From positions 1 to 12,134 of the forward strand of contig JALUFY010000216.1 of the NCBI GenBank assembly GCA_027051995.1: 12,134 nucleotides of DNA, read 5' to 3'. Of this stretch, positions 1 through 7,912 are shown one piece after another (position 1 is the first letter of the stretch; the number at the start of each line of letters is the position of its first letter). The translations under genes were made by a program, and so were the position numbers. The notes under the pieces are model-generated. The model did not search any database and was not told the origin of the DNA. It saw nothing but the letters and a program-made list of their open reading frames with translations. Source of the stretch: Hyphomicrobiales bacterium (GTDB lineage Bacteria > Pseudomonadota > Alphaproteobacteria > Rhizobiales > Aestuariivirgaceae).

Positions 1-162
1 GCGCAACAGCCCCCGGCGGATATCCCCGTCGGTCACCGCCCCCAGCAGCCGCCCCGCATCGTCCGCCACAAGCGCGATGCGCAAGGCCCCCCTGTCGATG
101 CGCGCGATAACATTCATCAGGCTGTCATCGGGGGAGACGAGAATGTCGCGGATTTTTTTCAT
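1..162 (-). CDS. CBS-domain nucleotidyltransferase, PtmE-like, N-terminal 54 codons only (runs off the window)
   Basis: Only the N-terminus is present. The translation starts MKKIRDILVSPDDSLMNVI and contains VADDAGRLLGAVTDGDIRR, the typical end of a first CBS motif. In PtmE-type sugar-nucleotidyltransferases of legionaminic acid clusters a CBS pair precedes a GlmU/RmlA-like nucleotidyltransferase domain. In Campylobacter jejuni PtmE makes GDP-glucosamine, the precursor of the GDP-linked pathway. The start is the ATG at 162, with GGAG about 8 bases upstream and 27 bases after the legH stop, so the gene is very probably the next cistron of the same operon. The catalytic domain lies outside the window. 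The CBS identification is solid, while the PtmE assignment rests on context and on the resemblance of this N-terminus. A different CBS-containing protein remains possible. Confidence 0.68.
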   Translation of the reverse strand, partial: MKKIRDILVSPDDSLMNVIARIDRGALRIALVADDAGRLLGAVTDGDIRRGLLR

Positions 163-189
163 TGGTGTTCTCCGCCTGCCGGTTGTGAA

Positions 190-840
190 TCACAAATAGG
201 GATCGCCTTTTTCGCGCTTTCCGGCAACCCGCGCCGGAGAACCAAGAGCTGTCGTGCGTGGCGGAATATCTCCGTGCGCATAGGAGTTCGCGCCGAGTAT
301 GGCATCCTCCCCGATGTTCACGCCATGGCGCAACACCGCGCCGATGCACACGGCGGCCCGTTTGCCAATCCGGCACCCTCCGCCCGTGACCGCTCCCGGA
401 GCAAGGGAGGAAAACGATTCCATGACGACATTGTGCTCCACGATGGCCGCGCTGTTGACGATGCAATGCGCGCCGATGCGGGCTCCGGCTCCCGCCACCG
501 CGTTCTGCATGATTGCGGTGCCCGGGGCGATTTGCGCAAAGGACGAAACGGAGCTTGAGGGATGCCGCAATATGGCGAACCGCGCATCCGGCAGGGCGTT
601 GCGCAGTTCATTGACCGCCCGCTGGCGTCTCGCATTGTCCCCGATGGCGGCGAAGAAACGCACGCTGCCTTCAGCATGTTCATCCGGCGCGGAAGAAACA
701 ACCGGACAGCCCATGAAAGTCTCTCCCGCCTTCTCCGGATCAACGAAAACGATGCGCGAAAAGGCCCCGCAGGCCGTGGCCGTTTCCATCAGGCTGGCCG
801 CATGGCCGCCCGCGCCGAGCATCACGAGTTTCAGCCCCAT
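190..840 (-). CDS. legH: NeuD/LegH-type sugar O/N-acetyltransferase (left-handed beta-helix)
   Basis: The 216-residue product belongs to the NeuD/PglD family. Residues 1-90 form the small Rossmann-like domain with LVMLGAGGHA (6-14) for sugar-nucleotide binding. Residues about 100-205 are hexapeptide repeats of a left-handed beta-helix (for example IAPGTAI, ARIGAHCIV, VNIGEDAILGANS), the acetyl-CoA site. His136 in the VEHN motif fits the family's catalytic base. In legionaminate synthesis LegH acetylates the 4-amino group made by LegC, giving the 2,4-diacetamido-2,4,6-trideoxy sugar that LegG then uses. An upstream in-frame ATG exists at 858, but AAGGAGG lies inside that extension, 7 bases before the ATG at 840, so 840 is the start. 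The gene begins 39 bases after the legI stop. NeuD relatives sometimes O-acetylate sialic acids instead, but the presence of LegB and LegC favours LegH. Confidence 0.88.
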   Translation of the reverse strand: MGLKLVMLGAGGHAASLMETATACGAFSRIVFVDPEKAGETFMGCPVVSSAPDEHAEGSVRFFAAIGDNARRQRAVNELRNALPDARFAILRHPSSSVSSFAQIAPGTAIMQNAVAGAGARIGAHCIVNSAAIVEHNVVMESFSSLAPGAVTGGGCRIGKRAAVCIGAVLRHGVNIGEDAILGANSYAHGDIPPRTTALGSPARVAGKREKGDPYL

Positions 841-879
841 GGCGCGCCCTCCTTGCACTCGCGGGTGTTTGCGTGCCTT

Positions 880-1980
880 TCACGACAATATCTCATCTTC
901 GCCGATCCCTTCATCCGCCGCGTAATCCCGTTTCGCCCTCCGGCCCAGCAGATCCCAGTAAGACATGGGCGAGAGGCCCTCCGCCGGCCGCTTGGCGGTG
1001 AGGTTGTCCTCGCTGAAGGCCTCTCCCTCGCGGATGTCGCGCGCCGCCACCAGGCTCTTGCGGGCGATGCGCGCGTTCGCCGCCTCCGCCGGGGCGGGCA
1101 CCTTCAGCCCCGGCCGCATGGCCTGTTCCACCTCGCGGATGGCGCGCACCATGGCGGCCAGTTCATCGGGCTCCAGGGAAGCGGCGTGATCCGGCCCGGG
1201 CAGGGTTCTGTCCAGCGTGAAATGCTTTTCGATCACCTTCGCCCCGCGCGCTGCCGCCGCGATGGGCACGGCGATGCCCGGCGTGTGATCCGAATAGCCC
1301 GCGGGCAGGCCGAAGGCCGCCTCCAGAAGCTCCATGACCGGCAGATGCACATCGGCGAAGGGGGCGGGATATTCCGTCGTGCAATGCAGCAAGGTCACCT
1401 TGCCTTGCAGCCCCCGGCGCGTCTTCGGATCGCTCCAGGCCTCCCGGAAGGCGGCCCGGGAGGGTGCATCTCCGCCGCCATAACCGAAGGCCAGCACGCC
1501 CAGCGCCTCCTCGATGTCGCCCAGTGTGCTCATGCCGGTGGAGAGAATCACTGGCCGCCCGGCGCGCGCCACGCGCAGCAGCAGCGGCGCGTTGGTGATC
1601 TCGCCGGAGGGCAGCTTGATGAGCGGCAGATCAAGTTCATCGATGAGAAAATCCGCGCTGGCCAGATCGAAGGGCGTGGACAGATAAAGGATGCCGGTGT
1701 CCGCGCAATGTTGGCGCAGCGCCCTGTGTTCATCGAAGCTCAGCTCCAGCTTGCGCACCATCTCCAGCTGGCTTTCATCCGCTCCGGTGGCCTGTTTCTG
1801 ATAACCCGCCTTTTGCGCCCGCGCGCTGATGACCGCTTCGGCGCGGAAGGTCTGAAACTTCACCGCATCGGCCCCGGCATCCCTGGCCGCGCCCGCCAGC
1901 CGTTTCGCCATGTCCAGCGAGCCGTTGTGATTGACCCCGGCCTCGGCGATGATGAAGACGCCATCCTCTTTTCTGTTCAT
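880..1980 (-). CDS. legI: N,N'-diacetyllegionaminate synthase, NeuB family
   Basis: The 366-residue protein condenses phosphoenolpyruvate with the 6-deoxy-diacetamido-mannose analogue released by LegG to give legionaminic acid. The TIM-barrel part begins with IIAEAGVNHNGS (10-21) and DAVKFQTF (38-45). It continues with KLPSGEITN (122-130), HCTTEYPAP (199-207) and YSDHTPG (229-235). His232 and His253 (EKHFT) match the metal-binding histidines of NeuB. A C-terminal SAF/antifreeze-like domain (about 305-366, KSLVAARDI) completes the NeuB architecture, and the length is normal. The linker between about 166 and 195 is of the size seen in LegI-type synthases. The ATG start overlaps the legG stop by four bases (ATGA), which indicates translational coupling. 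Sialic acid or pseudaminic acid synthase are the alternatives. Pseudaminate is unlikely because its clusters use PseB/PseC and PseG rather than a NeuC-type enzyme. Confidence 0.93.
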   Translation of the reverse strand: MNRKEDGVFIIAEAGVNHNGSLDMAKRLAGAARDAGADAVKFQTFRAEAVISARAQKAGYQKQATGADESQLEMVRKLELSFDEHRALRQHCADTGILYLSTPFDLASADFLIDELDLPLIKLPSGEITNAPLLLRVARAGRPVILSTGMSTLGDIEEALGVLAFGYGGGDAPSRAAFREAWSDPKTRRGLQGKVTLLHCTTEYPAPFADVHLPVMELLEAAFGLPAGYSDHTPGIAVPIAAAARGAKVIEKHFTLDRTLPGPDHAASLEPDELAAMVRAIREVEQAMRPGLKVPAPAEAANARIARKSLVAARDIREGEAFSEDNLTAKRPAEGLSPMSYWDLLGRRAKRDYAADEGIGEDEILS

Positions 1981-3161
1981 GCGCCCTGATCCTCTCCCGG
2001 AAGGTCATGGAACCGCTTGGCCGCGCCCTTCGTGATGTCCATGGTCTTGAGTATATCGCGGATGCGCCGCGCGGCGTCCGCCTCGCCATAGAGCGAGACG
2101 GTATCGGGCAATCGGGCCTGAAAACCGGCATCCAGCGCCCGCCTGATGGCCTCCACGATTTGCGCCGTATCGGCCCGGGGGCAGTTGATGACGGATGAGG
2201 CCATCAGCCGCCCCTTCTGGCGCGCGCCGATGTTGACGGTCGCTACCTTCAGCGCCGGCGCCTCGATGATGCCCGACGAGGAATTGCCGATGACGGCGGC
2301 GCAATGCTTCATGGCGCTCAGGTATCGCAGGTGCCCCAAGGATGTCACGCAGCGCGCGCGCCCGCCGCTGGCCGCCGCATATGCCCGCGCCAGCTCGTTG
2401 ATGGCGCGCCCGCCCATGTCGGCATTGGATTCGGTTATCAGCACGGAATGACCGGGAAAAGCGTCCAGCGCCGCCAGCAGGGCGCGCATGTCCCGCGCCG
2501 CGTCATGCCCGCCCTGCGTCACGGGATGCCAGGTCACCAGGAAATAGGGCTTGTCCTGTGGCAGGCCGCATTCGCGGCGGATGTCCGCCGCGCGCATCAG
2601 CGGCAGCTTGCGGATGTTGTCCAGCGCCGTATCGCCCACGTTGAACACATTTTCGGGCGGCTCGCCAAGCTGGATGATGCGCCGCCGGTAAGACTCGGCG
2701 GCGGCGAAATGCACCCGCGCCATCTTGGTGATGCAATGGCGGATGGTGTCGTCGATCGCGCCTTCCGTCACCTCGCCGCCGTTCAGATGCGCCAGCGGAA
2801 TGCCGAGAAAGAAGGCGGCCTGCGCGGCGGCCAGAATCTCGAAGCGGTCGCCCAGCACCACCACGACATCGGGATCAAGGCGCGCGAAAGCATCCGCGAA
2901 ACCAATGAGCCCCAGCCCGGTGGACTTGGCCACCGCCACGCGGGTGTCGGACGACAGCAGCATCTCCACCTTTTCGTTGATGACAAATCCGTCCGTTTCG
3001 ATTTCACGGTATGTCAGGCCGAATTCCGGCGACAGGTGCATCCCGGTGACCGCGATTTGCAGATCGAGCGCCGCATCGTCGCGGATTTCCTCCATTACCG
3101 GGCGCAACAGGCCGTATTCGGCCCGCGATCCCGTCACCACGCAGATTTTCCGCCCGCTCAT
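1977..3161 (-). CDS. legG: NeuC/LegG-type hydrolysing UDP/GDP-sugar 2-epimerase
   Basis: The 394-residue protein is a GT-B-like hydrolysing 2-epimerase of the NeuC branch. It removes the nucleotide from the diacetamido-trideoxy-glucose precursor and inverts C2 to give the manno sugar used by LegI. Visible signatures are VVTGSRAEYGLLRPV near the N-terminus (8-22), VLGDRFEIL (102-110), HLNGGEVTEGAIDD (125-138), GDTALDNI (177-184), TWHPVT (210-215) and the nucleotide-binding GNSSSGIIEAP (292-302). The same frame stays open for 117 codons upstream, but that part lies inside legC and has no family resemblance. The ATG at 3161 gives the canonical N-terminus and overlaps the legC stop as ATGA. The 3' end overlaps the legI ATG in the same way. 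NeuC (UDP-GlcNAc 2-epimerase for sialic acid) has the same fold, and the LegG role comes from the flanking legB/legC genes. Confidence 0.92.
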   Translation of the reverse strand: MSGRKICVVTGSRAEYGLLRPVMEEIRDDAALDLQIAVTGMHLSPEFGLTYREIETDGFVINEKVEMLLSSDTRVAVAKSTGLGLIGFADAFARLDPDVVVVLGDRFEILAAAQAAFFLGIPLAHLNGGEVTEGAIDDTIRHCITKMARVHFAAAESYRRRIIQLGEPPENVFNVGDTALDNIRKLPLMRAADIRRECGLPQDKPYFLVTWHPVTQGGHDAARDMRALLAALDAFPGHSVLITESNADMGGRAINELARAYAAASGGRARCVTSLGHLRYLSAMKHCAAVIGNSSSGIIEAPALKVATVNIGARQKGRLMASSVINCPRADTAQIVEAIRRALDAGFQARLPDTVSLYGEADAARRIRDILKTMDITKGAAKRFHDLPGEDQGA

Positions 3162-4321
3162 GCGTCTTCTCCCAGATAGGCGCTGCTGGGGATGTTGATG
3201 ATCCGACGCGCCAGCGAATGGGCCACGTCCAGATCCGCACGCGGCGCCCCGGCATGGGGCGGCTGTTCGCTGAGCAGCCCCCACACCGGGCGCGACATGA
3301 AGCCCGCCGCGTTCAGCGCTTCGAGAATGCCGTCCCTTTGATCCTCCAGCCCTTCGTCCAGCACAAGGGTTTGCAGCCAGAAATTGCTCTCGCAGCCGTC
3401 CGGCTCGTCCATCAGGGACACCCCCTCCACATCCGCGAAGGCCCGGCTGTATCGCTCGTGCAGCGCCCGCTTGGAGCGCAGCATGTCCTCCAGCGCCTCC
3501 AGCTGCGCGCACCCCAGGGCGGCGTTGAGATTGGGCATGCGGTAATTGAAGCCGATCGCGTCATGGCGGTATTCCCAGGGATGGGGAACCTTGGCGGTCG
3601 TCGTCAGGTGTCTGGCCCGCGCCGCAAGCTGAACGTCATTGAACAGAATGGCCCCGCCGCCGCCGGTGGTGATGATCTTGTTTCCGTTGAAGCTCAGCGC
3701 CCCCGCCAGACCGGAAGTGCCCGTGTGCCGCCCGCCCATGCGGCTGCCCAGGGATTCGGCGGCGTCTTCCACCACGGCCAGATGAAAATCCTCCGCCACC
3801 CGCATGAGTTCGTCCATCCGCGCCGGATGGCCGAAGACATGCACCGGAACCATGGCCCGGATGACGCGCCCCGTCTCGCGGTTGACGCACAGGCCATCGC
3901 GGATGTCGCTGATTTCCTCCAGATGGGCGCGCAGCCGTTGCGGGCAAAGCCCTCCGTGGCCGGGTTCGCTGTCGGCGAAATGCGGGCTGGCCCCGCAATA
4001 GCTCACCGCGTTGGCCGTGGCGATGAAGGTCAATGCCGGAACGATCACCTCGTCCCCGCGCCGCACGCCCGCCATCAGCAGCGCCACATGCAGGGCCGCC
4101 GTGCCGTTGACCACCGCGACGGCGGCTTTTGCCCCGGTGAAGGCGGCCAGCTCCTGCTCGAAGCGCGTGACATGGGCGCCGACGGAGGAGACGAACGTGC
4201 TGGCTATGGCGTCATCCACATAGGCCTGTTCATTGCCCCGGAACACCGGCGCATGCAGCGGCGCGCCGCCCCCCGCGACTTCGGAAACCGCGGCAATGAT
4301 GCGCTGCGCCACAGACGTCAT
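3158..4321 (-). CDS. legC: LegC-family PLP-dependent sugar aminotransferase
   Basis: The 387-residue protein belongs to the DegT/DnrJ/EryC1 aminotransferases. It transfers an amino group from glutamate to C4 of the 4-keto-6-deoxy sugar produced by LegB. The fold-type I landmarks are visible: VNGTAALHVAL (71-81) for phosphate binding, VPALTFIATANAV (94-106), VVEDAAES with Asp186 for the pyridine nitrogen, and SFNGNKIITTGGGG, whose Lys215 would hold PLP. The C-terminal part has NYRMPNLNAALGCAQLE, the usual subunit-interface motif. The ATG at 4321 is chosen because GAGGAG lies 4-9 bases upstream and MTSVAQRII matches the family start. An in-frame upstream extension to 4402 has neither feature. 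It follows legB by 82 bases, the widest internal gap of the operon, in which I see no hairpin or promoter. Confidence 0.92.
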   Translation of the reverse strand: MTSVAQRIIAAVSEVAGGGAPLHAPVFRGNEQAYVDDAIASTFVSSVGAHVTRFEQELAAFTGAKAAVAVVNGTAALHVALLMAGVRRGDEVIVPALTFIATANAVSYCGASPHFADSEPGHGGLCPQRLRAHLEEISDIRDGLCVNRETGRVIRAMVPVHVFGHPARMDELMRVAEDFHLAVVEDAAESLGSRMGGRHTGTSGLAGALSFNGNKIITTGGGGAILFNDVQLAARARHLTTTAKVPHPWEYRHDAIGFNYRMPNLNAALGCAQLEALEDMLRSKRALHERYSRAFADVEGVSLMDEPDGCESNFWLQTLVLDEGLEDQRDGILEALNAAGFMSRPVWGLLSEQPPHAGAPRADLDVAHSLARRIINIPSSAYLGEDA

Positions 4322-4403
4322 GCTTTCTCCTCGTGCCCGTTTGCACCGCCGGTATACAGGCGCGCGGGATTGCGGGCAATGGCGCAAGCCCTCGCGGGCC
4401 ACC

Positions 4404-5381
4404 TCAGACGTTGTAGATATCCGCCTTGTAGCGCGCCAGATTCTCCGGCCTGGTTATCCAGTCAATGGTCTCCCGAAGCCCCCTGCGGATATCATATTCA
4501 TGGGTGAACCCGGTGAGCGACTTCATCAGGGTGTTGTCGCAGCACAGCCGGAAGACTTCGGATTTTTCCGGCCGCAGCCTCTGTTCATCCGTCTCGAAGG
4601 TCACGTCCGCGCCCATCAGCTCCCTGATGAGATTCAGGGTATCGCCCACCGAAATCTCCTCGCCGGAGCCGATGTTGACCGTCCTGCCCACCGCCTCCTC
4701 GCAGCGCGCCAAGGCCAGAAAGCCCCGGCAGGTGTCGGTGACGTAGTTGAAATCGCGCGTCGGCGTCACATCGCCCAGCTTGATGGTCTTCGCGCCGCTG
4801 GCGATCTGGGTGATGATGGTGGGGATGACGGCGCGGGCCGACTGGCGCGGGCCATAAGTGTTGAAGGGCCGCGCCACCACCACCGGCAGGCCGAAGCTGT
4901 TGTGAAAGCTCATGGCCATGGCGTCGGCGGCGATCTTCGTGGCGCTGTAAGGCGATTGCGGCTGAAGCGGGTGCTTTTCGTCGATGGGCACGTATCGCGC
5001 CGTGCCATAGACCTCGCTGGTGGAGGTGTGAATGACCTTCGCCCCGTGCGCGCGCGCCGCCTGGCAGATGTTCAGCGTGCCCCTGATGTTGGTGTCCACA
5101 TAGCTGTCCGGCGCGGCGTAGGAGAAGGGAATGGCGATCAGCGCCGCCAGATGAAACACCGTGTCAACGCCATCCACGATATCGCGGCAGAAGGCCGGAT
5201 CGCGCACGTCTCCGCTGACGATCTCGATGTCGTCGCGGCAGCCGGCCTCTTCCAGCCAGCCCCAGCTGTTGAAGGAGTTGTATTGCGCCAGCGCCCGCAC
5301 ATTGAGCCCCTCGGCATGCAGAAGCTCCGTCAGATGCGAGCCGATGAACCCGCCGGCGCCGGTGACAAGCACGTTTTTCAT
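4404..5381 (-). CDS. legB: LegB-type NAD-dependent nucleotide-sugar 4,6-dehydratase
   Basis: The 325-residue extended short-chain dehydrogenase starts the pathway by converting GDP- or UDP-GlcNAc to the 4-keto-6-deoxy sugar. The NAD site is VTGAGGFIGSHL (6-17, GxxGxxG). HTSTSEVYGT (118-127) carries the active-site Thr-x-Glu, with Ser122 at the place of the Asp of RmlB-type TDE motifs. The catalytic Tyr145 and Lys149 sit in PYSATK. Further family motifs are RPFNTYGPRQSARAVIP (171-187) and the sugar-binding RDFNYVTDT (209-217). It begins 15 bases after the stop of the preceding gene, and a GAAGGA overlapping that stop is the only ribosome-binding candidate, at a rather long spacing. This retaining-type dehydratase, not the PseB type, argues for legionaminate over pseudaminate. 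Substrate nucleotide (GDP or UDP) cannot be read from the sequence. Confidence 0.93.
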   Translation of the reverse strand: MKNVLVTGAGGFIGSHLTELLHAEGLNVRALAQYNSFNSWGWLEEAGCRDDIEIVSGDVRDPAFCRDIVDGVDTVFHLAALIAIPFSYAAPDSYVDTNIRGTLNICQAARAHGAKVIHTSTSEVYGTARYVPIDEKHPLQPQSPYSATKIAADAMAMSFHNSFGLPVVVARPFNTYGPRQSARAVIPTIITQIASGAKTIKLGDVTPTRDFNYVTDTCRGFLALARCEEAVGRTVNIGSGEEISVGDTLNLIRELMGADVTFETDEQRLRPEKSEVFRLCCDNTLMKSLTGFTHEYDIRRGLRETIDWITRPENLARYKADIYNV

Positions 5382-5396
5382 CTCGGATTCAGTCCT

Positions 5397-6713
5397 TCAG
5401 GGTTGCAGGTGATACATGGCCCGCCCGATGCGCCGGGCGCGCGGCGCGGGCAGCCCGGCCAGGGCGGCGATGCCTTCCAGCCTCCCTTGCAGCCGGGCGG
5501 CGGAAACATCGGGAAAAATGGATTTCTGGAACGCCTTGCGCCAGCGCCAGCGGCGGAAGAGCAGGGAGGGCTTCCAGGCGGGCGCATCATTTCGCGGCGC
5601 AAGGGCGGCGATTTCGGCGGCGATCCTCTCCGCCGCCAGGGGCCCCTCCTGGGCGGCGAAGAACCGGTGAAAGGTCTTCACCATCTCCCGCGTGCGCCAT
5701 GCGTCCGGATCAGCGCGCCCTTGCAAAACCTCTCCCGCCCAGCGCACCAGCTCGTCCAGATCGCCGGTGCGGCGGCTGACCCGGCCGGAGAGCAGGAATT
5801 CGTCATTCATGATGTTGCGCGATGCATCGAAGCTGATGGAGGGCACGCCCAGGGCGAAGGCCTCCACGCCGGTCGAGCAGCTCGTGTGCACCAGAAGACG
5901 GGAGGCCAGAATCCACGGCGCCGCCGCGCCGCCCGCATGGAATTCCACATTGGGCAGATCGCGCAGGGCCTCGCTGTAAGTTTCCAGCTTCTCGATCGGG
6001 TGCGGGCGCACGATGATCAGGGTATCGGGAAAGGCCCGCGCCAGCCGCCGCACGATGGCGCGCGCCGCCTCGATGTTCTCCAGACTGAACGTCTTGTAGT
6101 CCTCCGCCAGACGCACGTCCTCCGGCCTTGATGCGTCCAGCCGCCCGTCGCGGAACAGCCCCTCGATGAATCTGTCGGCGGACTTGTTGGCCGAATTGGC
6201 CAGCCCGGAATTGGTGTTGTAGAGAATGAACCGGCCATGCCGCTTGCGGATGTCGTCCGCCTGACCGGCGTAATAGCCGCGCAGTTCCTCGCGCAGCAGA
6301 TCCCAGCGCGGGTTGCCGGTGATGGCGCATTTCTCCACATGCCCCGGATAGACCGCCGCCAGCGCGTCCGCGTGCGCCTGCCCCAGGCAGAACAGCCTGT
6401 CGCAATTGCCGATGGCCTCCCTGGCCACCCAGCGCAAGCCTCCGCAGCCTTCACCCAGGCCGGTTACTTCCTCGTCAATGGCGCAGACCCTGTGGCCCAG
6501 TTCGCGCGCCTTGCGCATGTAGATGGCGTCGCCCGGCATCAGCGTCTTGAACATCCACACGCCACGGGGCACATGAGCGATGTTTCTTTGCAGCAGCCAC
6601 TTCTGCCCCAGAATGGTCTCAACGCCCTCGCGCGCCGCGAAAAGCGCCGTCAGCAGCCGCGAATCCATCTCGCGCGCGGCGATTTCCATCGGCATGTAGA
6701 GATAACGGGACAT
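5397..6713 (-). CDS. Surface carbohydrate biosynthesis protein, GT-B-like; candidate nonulosonate transferase
   Basis: The 438-residue protein resembles the family annotated as 'surface carbohydrate biosynthesis protein', often found next to nonulosonic acid genes. Landmarks are MPMEIAAREMDSRLLTAL near the N-terminus (8-25), the acidic AIDEE (78-82), TGNPRWDLLREEL (132-144), RFILYNTNSGLAN (161-173), IVRPHPIEK (234-242) and VHTSCSTGVEAFALGVPSI (275-293). The acidic, His-Pro and Ser/Thr-rich elements occur in the same order as in GT-B polysialyl- and KpsS/KpsC-type transferases that use CMP-activated nonulosonates or Kdo. That makes a CMP-legionaminate transferase plausible but unproven. There is no signal peptide or membrane segment, so it should be cytoplasmic or peripheral. 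The reading frame extends to a TTG at 6764 inside the upstream gene. I prefer the ATG at 6713 because it gives the family N-terminus, although no clear Shine-Dalgarno precedes it. Confidence 0.75.
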   Translation of the reverse strand: MSRYLYMPMEIAAREMDSRLLTALFAAREGVETILGQKWLLQRNIAHVPRGVWMFKTLMPGDAIYMRKARELGHRVCAIDEEVTGLGEGCGGLRWVAREAIGNCDRLFCLGQAHADALAAVYPGHVEKCAITGNPRWDLLREELRGYYAGQADDIRKRHGRFILYNTNSGLANSANKSADRFIEGLFRDGRLDASRPEDVRLAEDYKTFSLENIEAARAIVRRLARAFPDTLIIVRPHPIEKLETYSEALRDLPNVEFHAGGAAAPWILASRLLVHTSCSTGVEAFALGVPSISFDASRNIMNDEFLLSGRVSRRTGDLDELVRWAGEVLQGRADPDAWRTREMVKTFHRFFAAQEGPLAAERIAAEIAALAPRNDAPAWKPSLLFRRWRWRKAFQKSIFPDVSAARLQGRLEGIAALAGLPAPRARRIGRAMYHLQP

Positions 6714-6757
6714 GAAACGGCGGCTTTCGGCGGGGAACGGAGCTTGCGCCCCATGCG

Positions 6758-7912
6758 CTAGCAAATCCCGTCCAGCTTCTCAAGCACGGCCTTCTCCCAC
6801 AGCGGCCCCATCCTGGCCCATGTCAGGCGCGAGGCCATCTCCGCCGCCGCCTGGCCCATGTCCCGCCGCAGCGCGGCGTCTTCAATGAGACGTCCGGTTT
6901 TGTCCGCCAGTTCCTCGTCCGACCAGACGACGAACCCGTTGACGCCATCCTCGACGCCGGGCGCTCCGTAATTGCCAAAAATGACGGCGGGCAGACCGCA
7001 GGCCATGGCCTCCCGCGTCACCTTTGGCGTGCCTTCGGATTTTGATGGCAGCACATGAACGCAAGCGCGCCGGTATGTCTCCGCCAGTCCTTCCGGTGAT
7101 GTCGTTCCCGGCAGGGAAAGATTCGTCACGCCTTGCCGCTTCATTTCACTTTCCAGACGGCCCCGCAGCGCTCCATTGCCGAACCAGACAAAATCCGCCC
7201 CGGGAAAAGCCTTCGCCAGCCTGATGAAAACCTCCGGGCGCTTTCTCTCGTTCAGCGTGCCCGCGCAGACCACGAGCGGCCTTTCCGGCTCCTGGCGGCC
7301 GCGCGCGTGATAGATGGCGCCATCATGGCCAAGCGGGATGGTGAGCACGGGTTTCCTGTAATATTCCTCCGCCAGCCACGCCAGCAGCGGGCTGATGGCG
7401 ATGATCAGACTGGCCTGGCCATAAATCCATTCCGCGGCGGGCGCGCTTTTGTCCAGAAACACCTCGTAACCGGCGAGGGCGGAAAAATGCTTCTGGCGCG
7501 CGGCATCTCCCACCAGCCCCTCAAGCGTGGCGATGATGGGAACCTCCCGCCCAAGCCTCTTGCGCCAGCGCAGGCCAAGGGCGTCCGGCTTGCGCGCGTC
7601 GGGATAGAAAATGGCATCCGCGTCCTGCAGATAATGAAACGGCAGTTCCCATTTCGACAGGCTGTTGAGCAGCTTCGCGGGCAAAACGCCGCGTCTTGCG
7701 CCTTGCCCCCCGGCATATCTGGGCGGCAGCGGAGAGGCGAACCGCCGCAGCCGGACGCGCGGATTGGCGGCGGCGGCGGGATCGGGTTCTTCATGATGAA
7801 ACACGCTCCACACATGCCCCGGCGTGGTGAAATGGGGCAGCATGCTTTTCAGGCTCAGTTCCTGGGCGCGAATATGGCGCCGGTCAACAAAACGCGGAAT
7901 GAGAATGTTCAT
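6758..7912 (-). CDS. Glycosyltransferase, GT-B fold, GT4-like
   Basis: The 384-residue protein has the C-terminal domain of GT4 retaining glycosyltransferases. VVCAGTLNERKRPEVFIRL (214-232) supplies the basic residues that contact the donor phosphate, and FVWFGNG follows. HVLPSKSEGTPKVTREAMAC (286-305) contains the E-x7-E motif (Glu293, Glu301), and GLPAVIFGNYGAPGVEDG forms the donor-binding loop. The N-terminal acceptor domain (1-185) is divergent and does not reveal the acceptor. It is the first gene of the legionaminate operon and probably builds a neutral-sugar part of the same glycan. The ATG at 7912 has AGGGA about 7 bases upstream. The frame continues to a GTG at 7942 without a better site. 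The stop lies 44 bases before the next gene. Donor and acceptor are unknown. Confidence 0.85.
   Translation of the reverse strand: MNILIPRFVDRRHIRAQELSLKSMLPHFTTPGHVWSVFHHEEPDPAAAANPRVRLRRFASPLPPRYAGGQGARRGVLPAKLLNSLSKWELPFHYLQDADAIFYPDARKPDALGLRWRKRLGREVPIIATLEGLVGDAARQKHFSALAGYEVFLDKSAPAAEWIYGQASLIIAISPLLAWLAEEYYRKPVLTIPLGHDGAIYHARGRQEPERPLVVCAGTLNERKRPEVFIRLAKAFPGADFVWFGNGALRGRLESEMKRQGVTNLSLPGTTSPEGLAETYRRACVHVLPSKSEGTPKVTREAMACGLPAVIFGNYGAPGVEDGVNGFVVWSDEELADKTGRLIEDAALRRDMGQAAAEMASRLTWARMGPLWEKAVLEKLDGIC

Noticed and set aside
562..1989. Open plus-strand frame of 475 codons opposite legI and legH.
   Set aside because: The opposite strand encodes unmistakable NeuB and NeuD proteins, and this frame has no recognisable domain or ribosome-binding site.
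3162..3512. 117-codon N-terminal extension of legG.
   Set aside because: It lies fully inside legC in another frame and has low-complexity composition. The canonical NeuC N-terminus starts at 3161.
4233..6131. Open plus-strand frame of 632 codons across legC, legB and the surface carbohydrate gene.
   Set aside because: It crosses three well-supported genes on the other strand, is rich in Arg, His, Gly and Ala, and shows no family motif. High GC explains the absence of stops.
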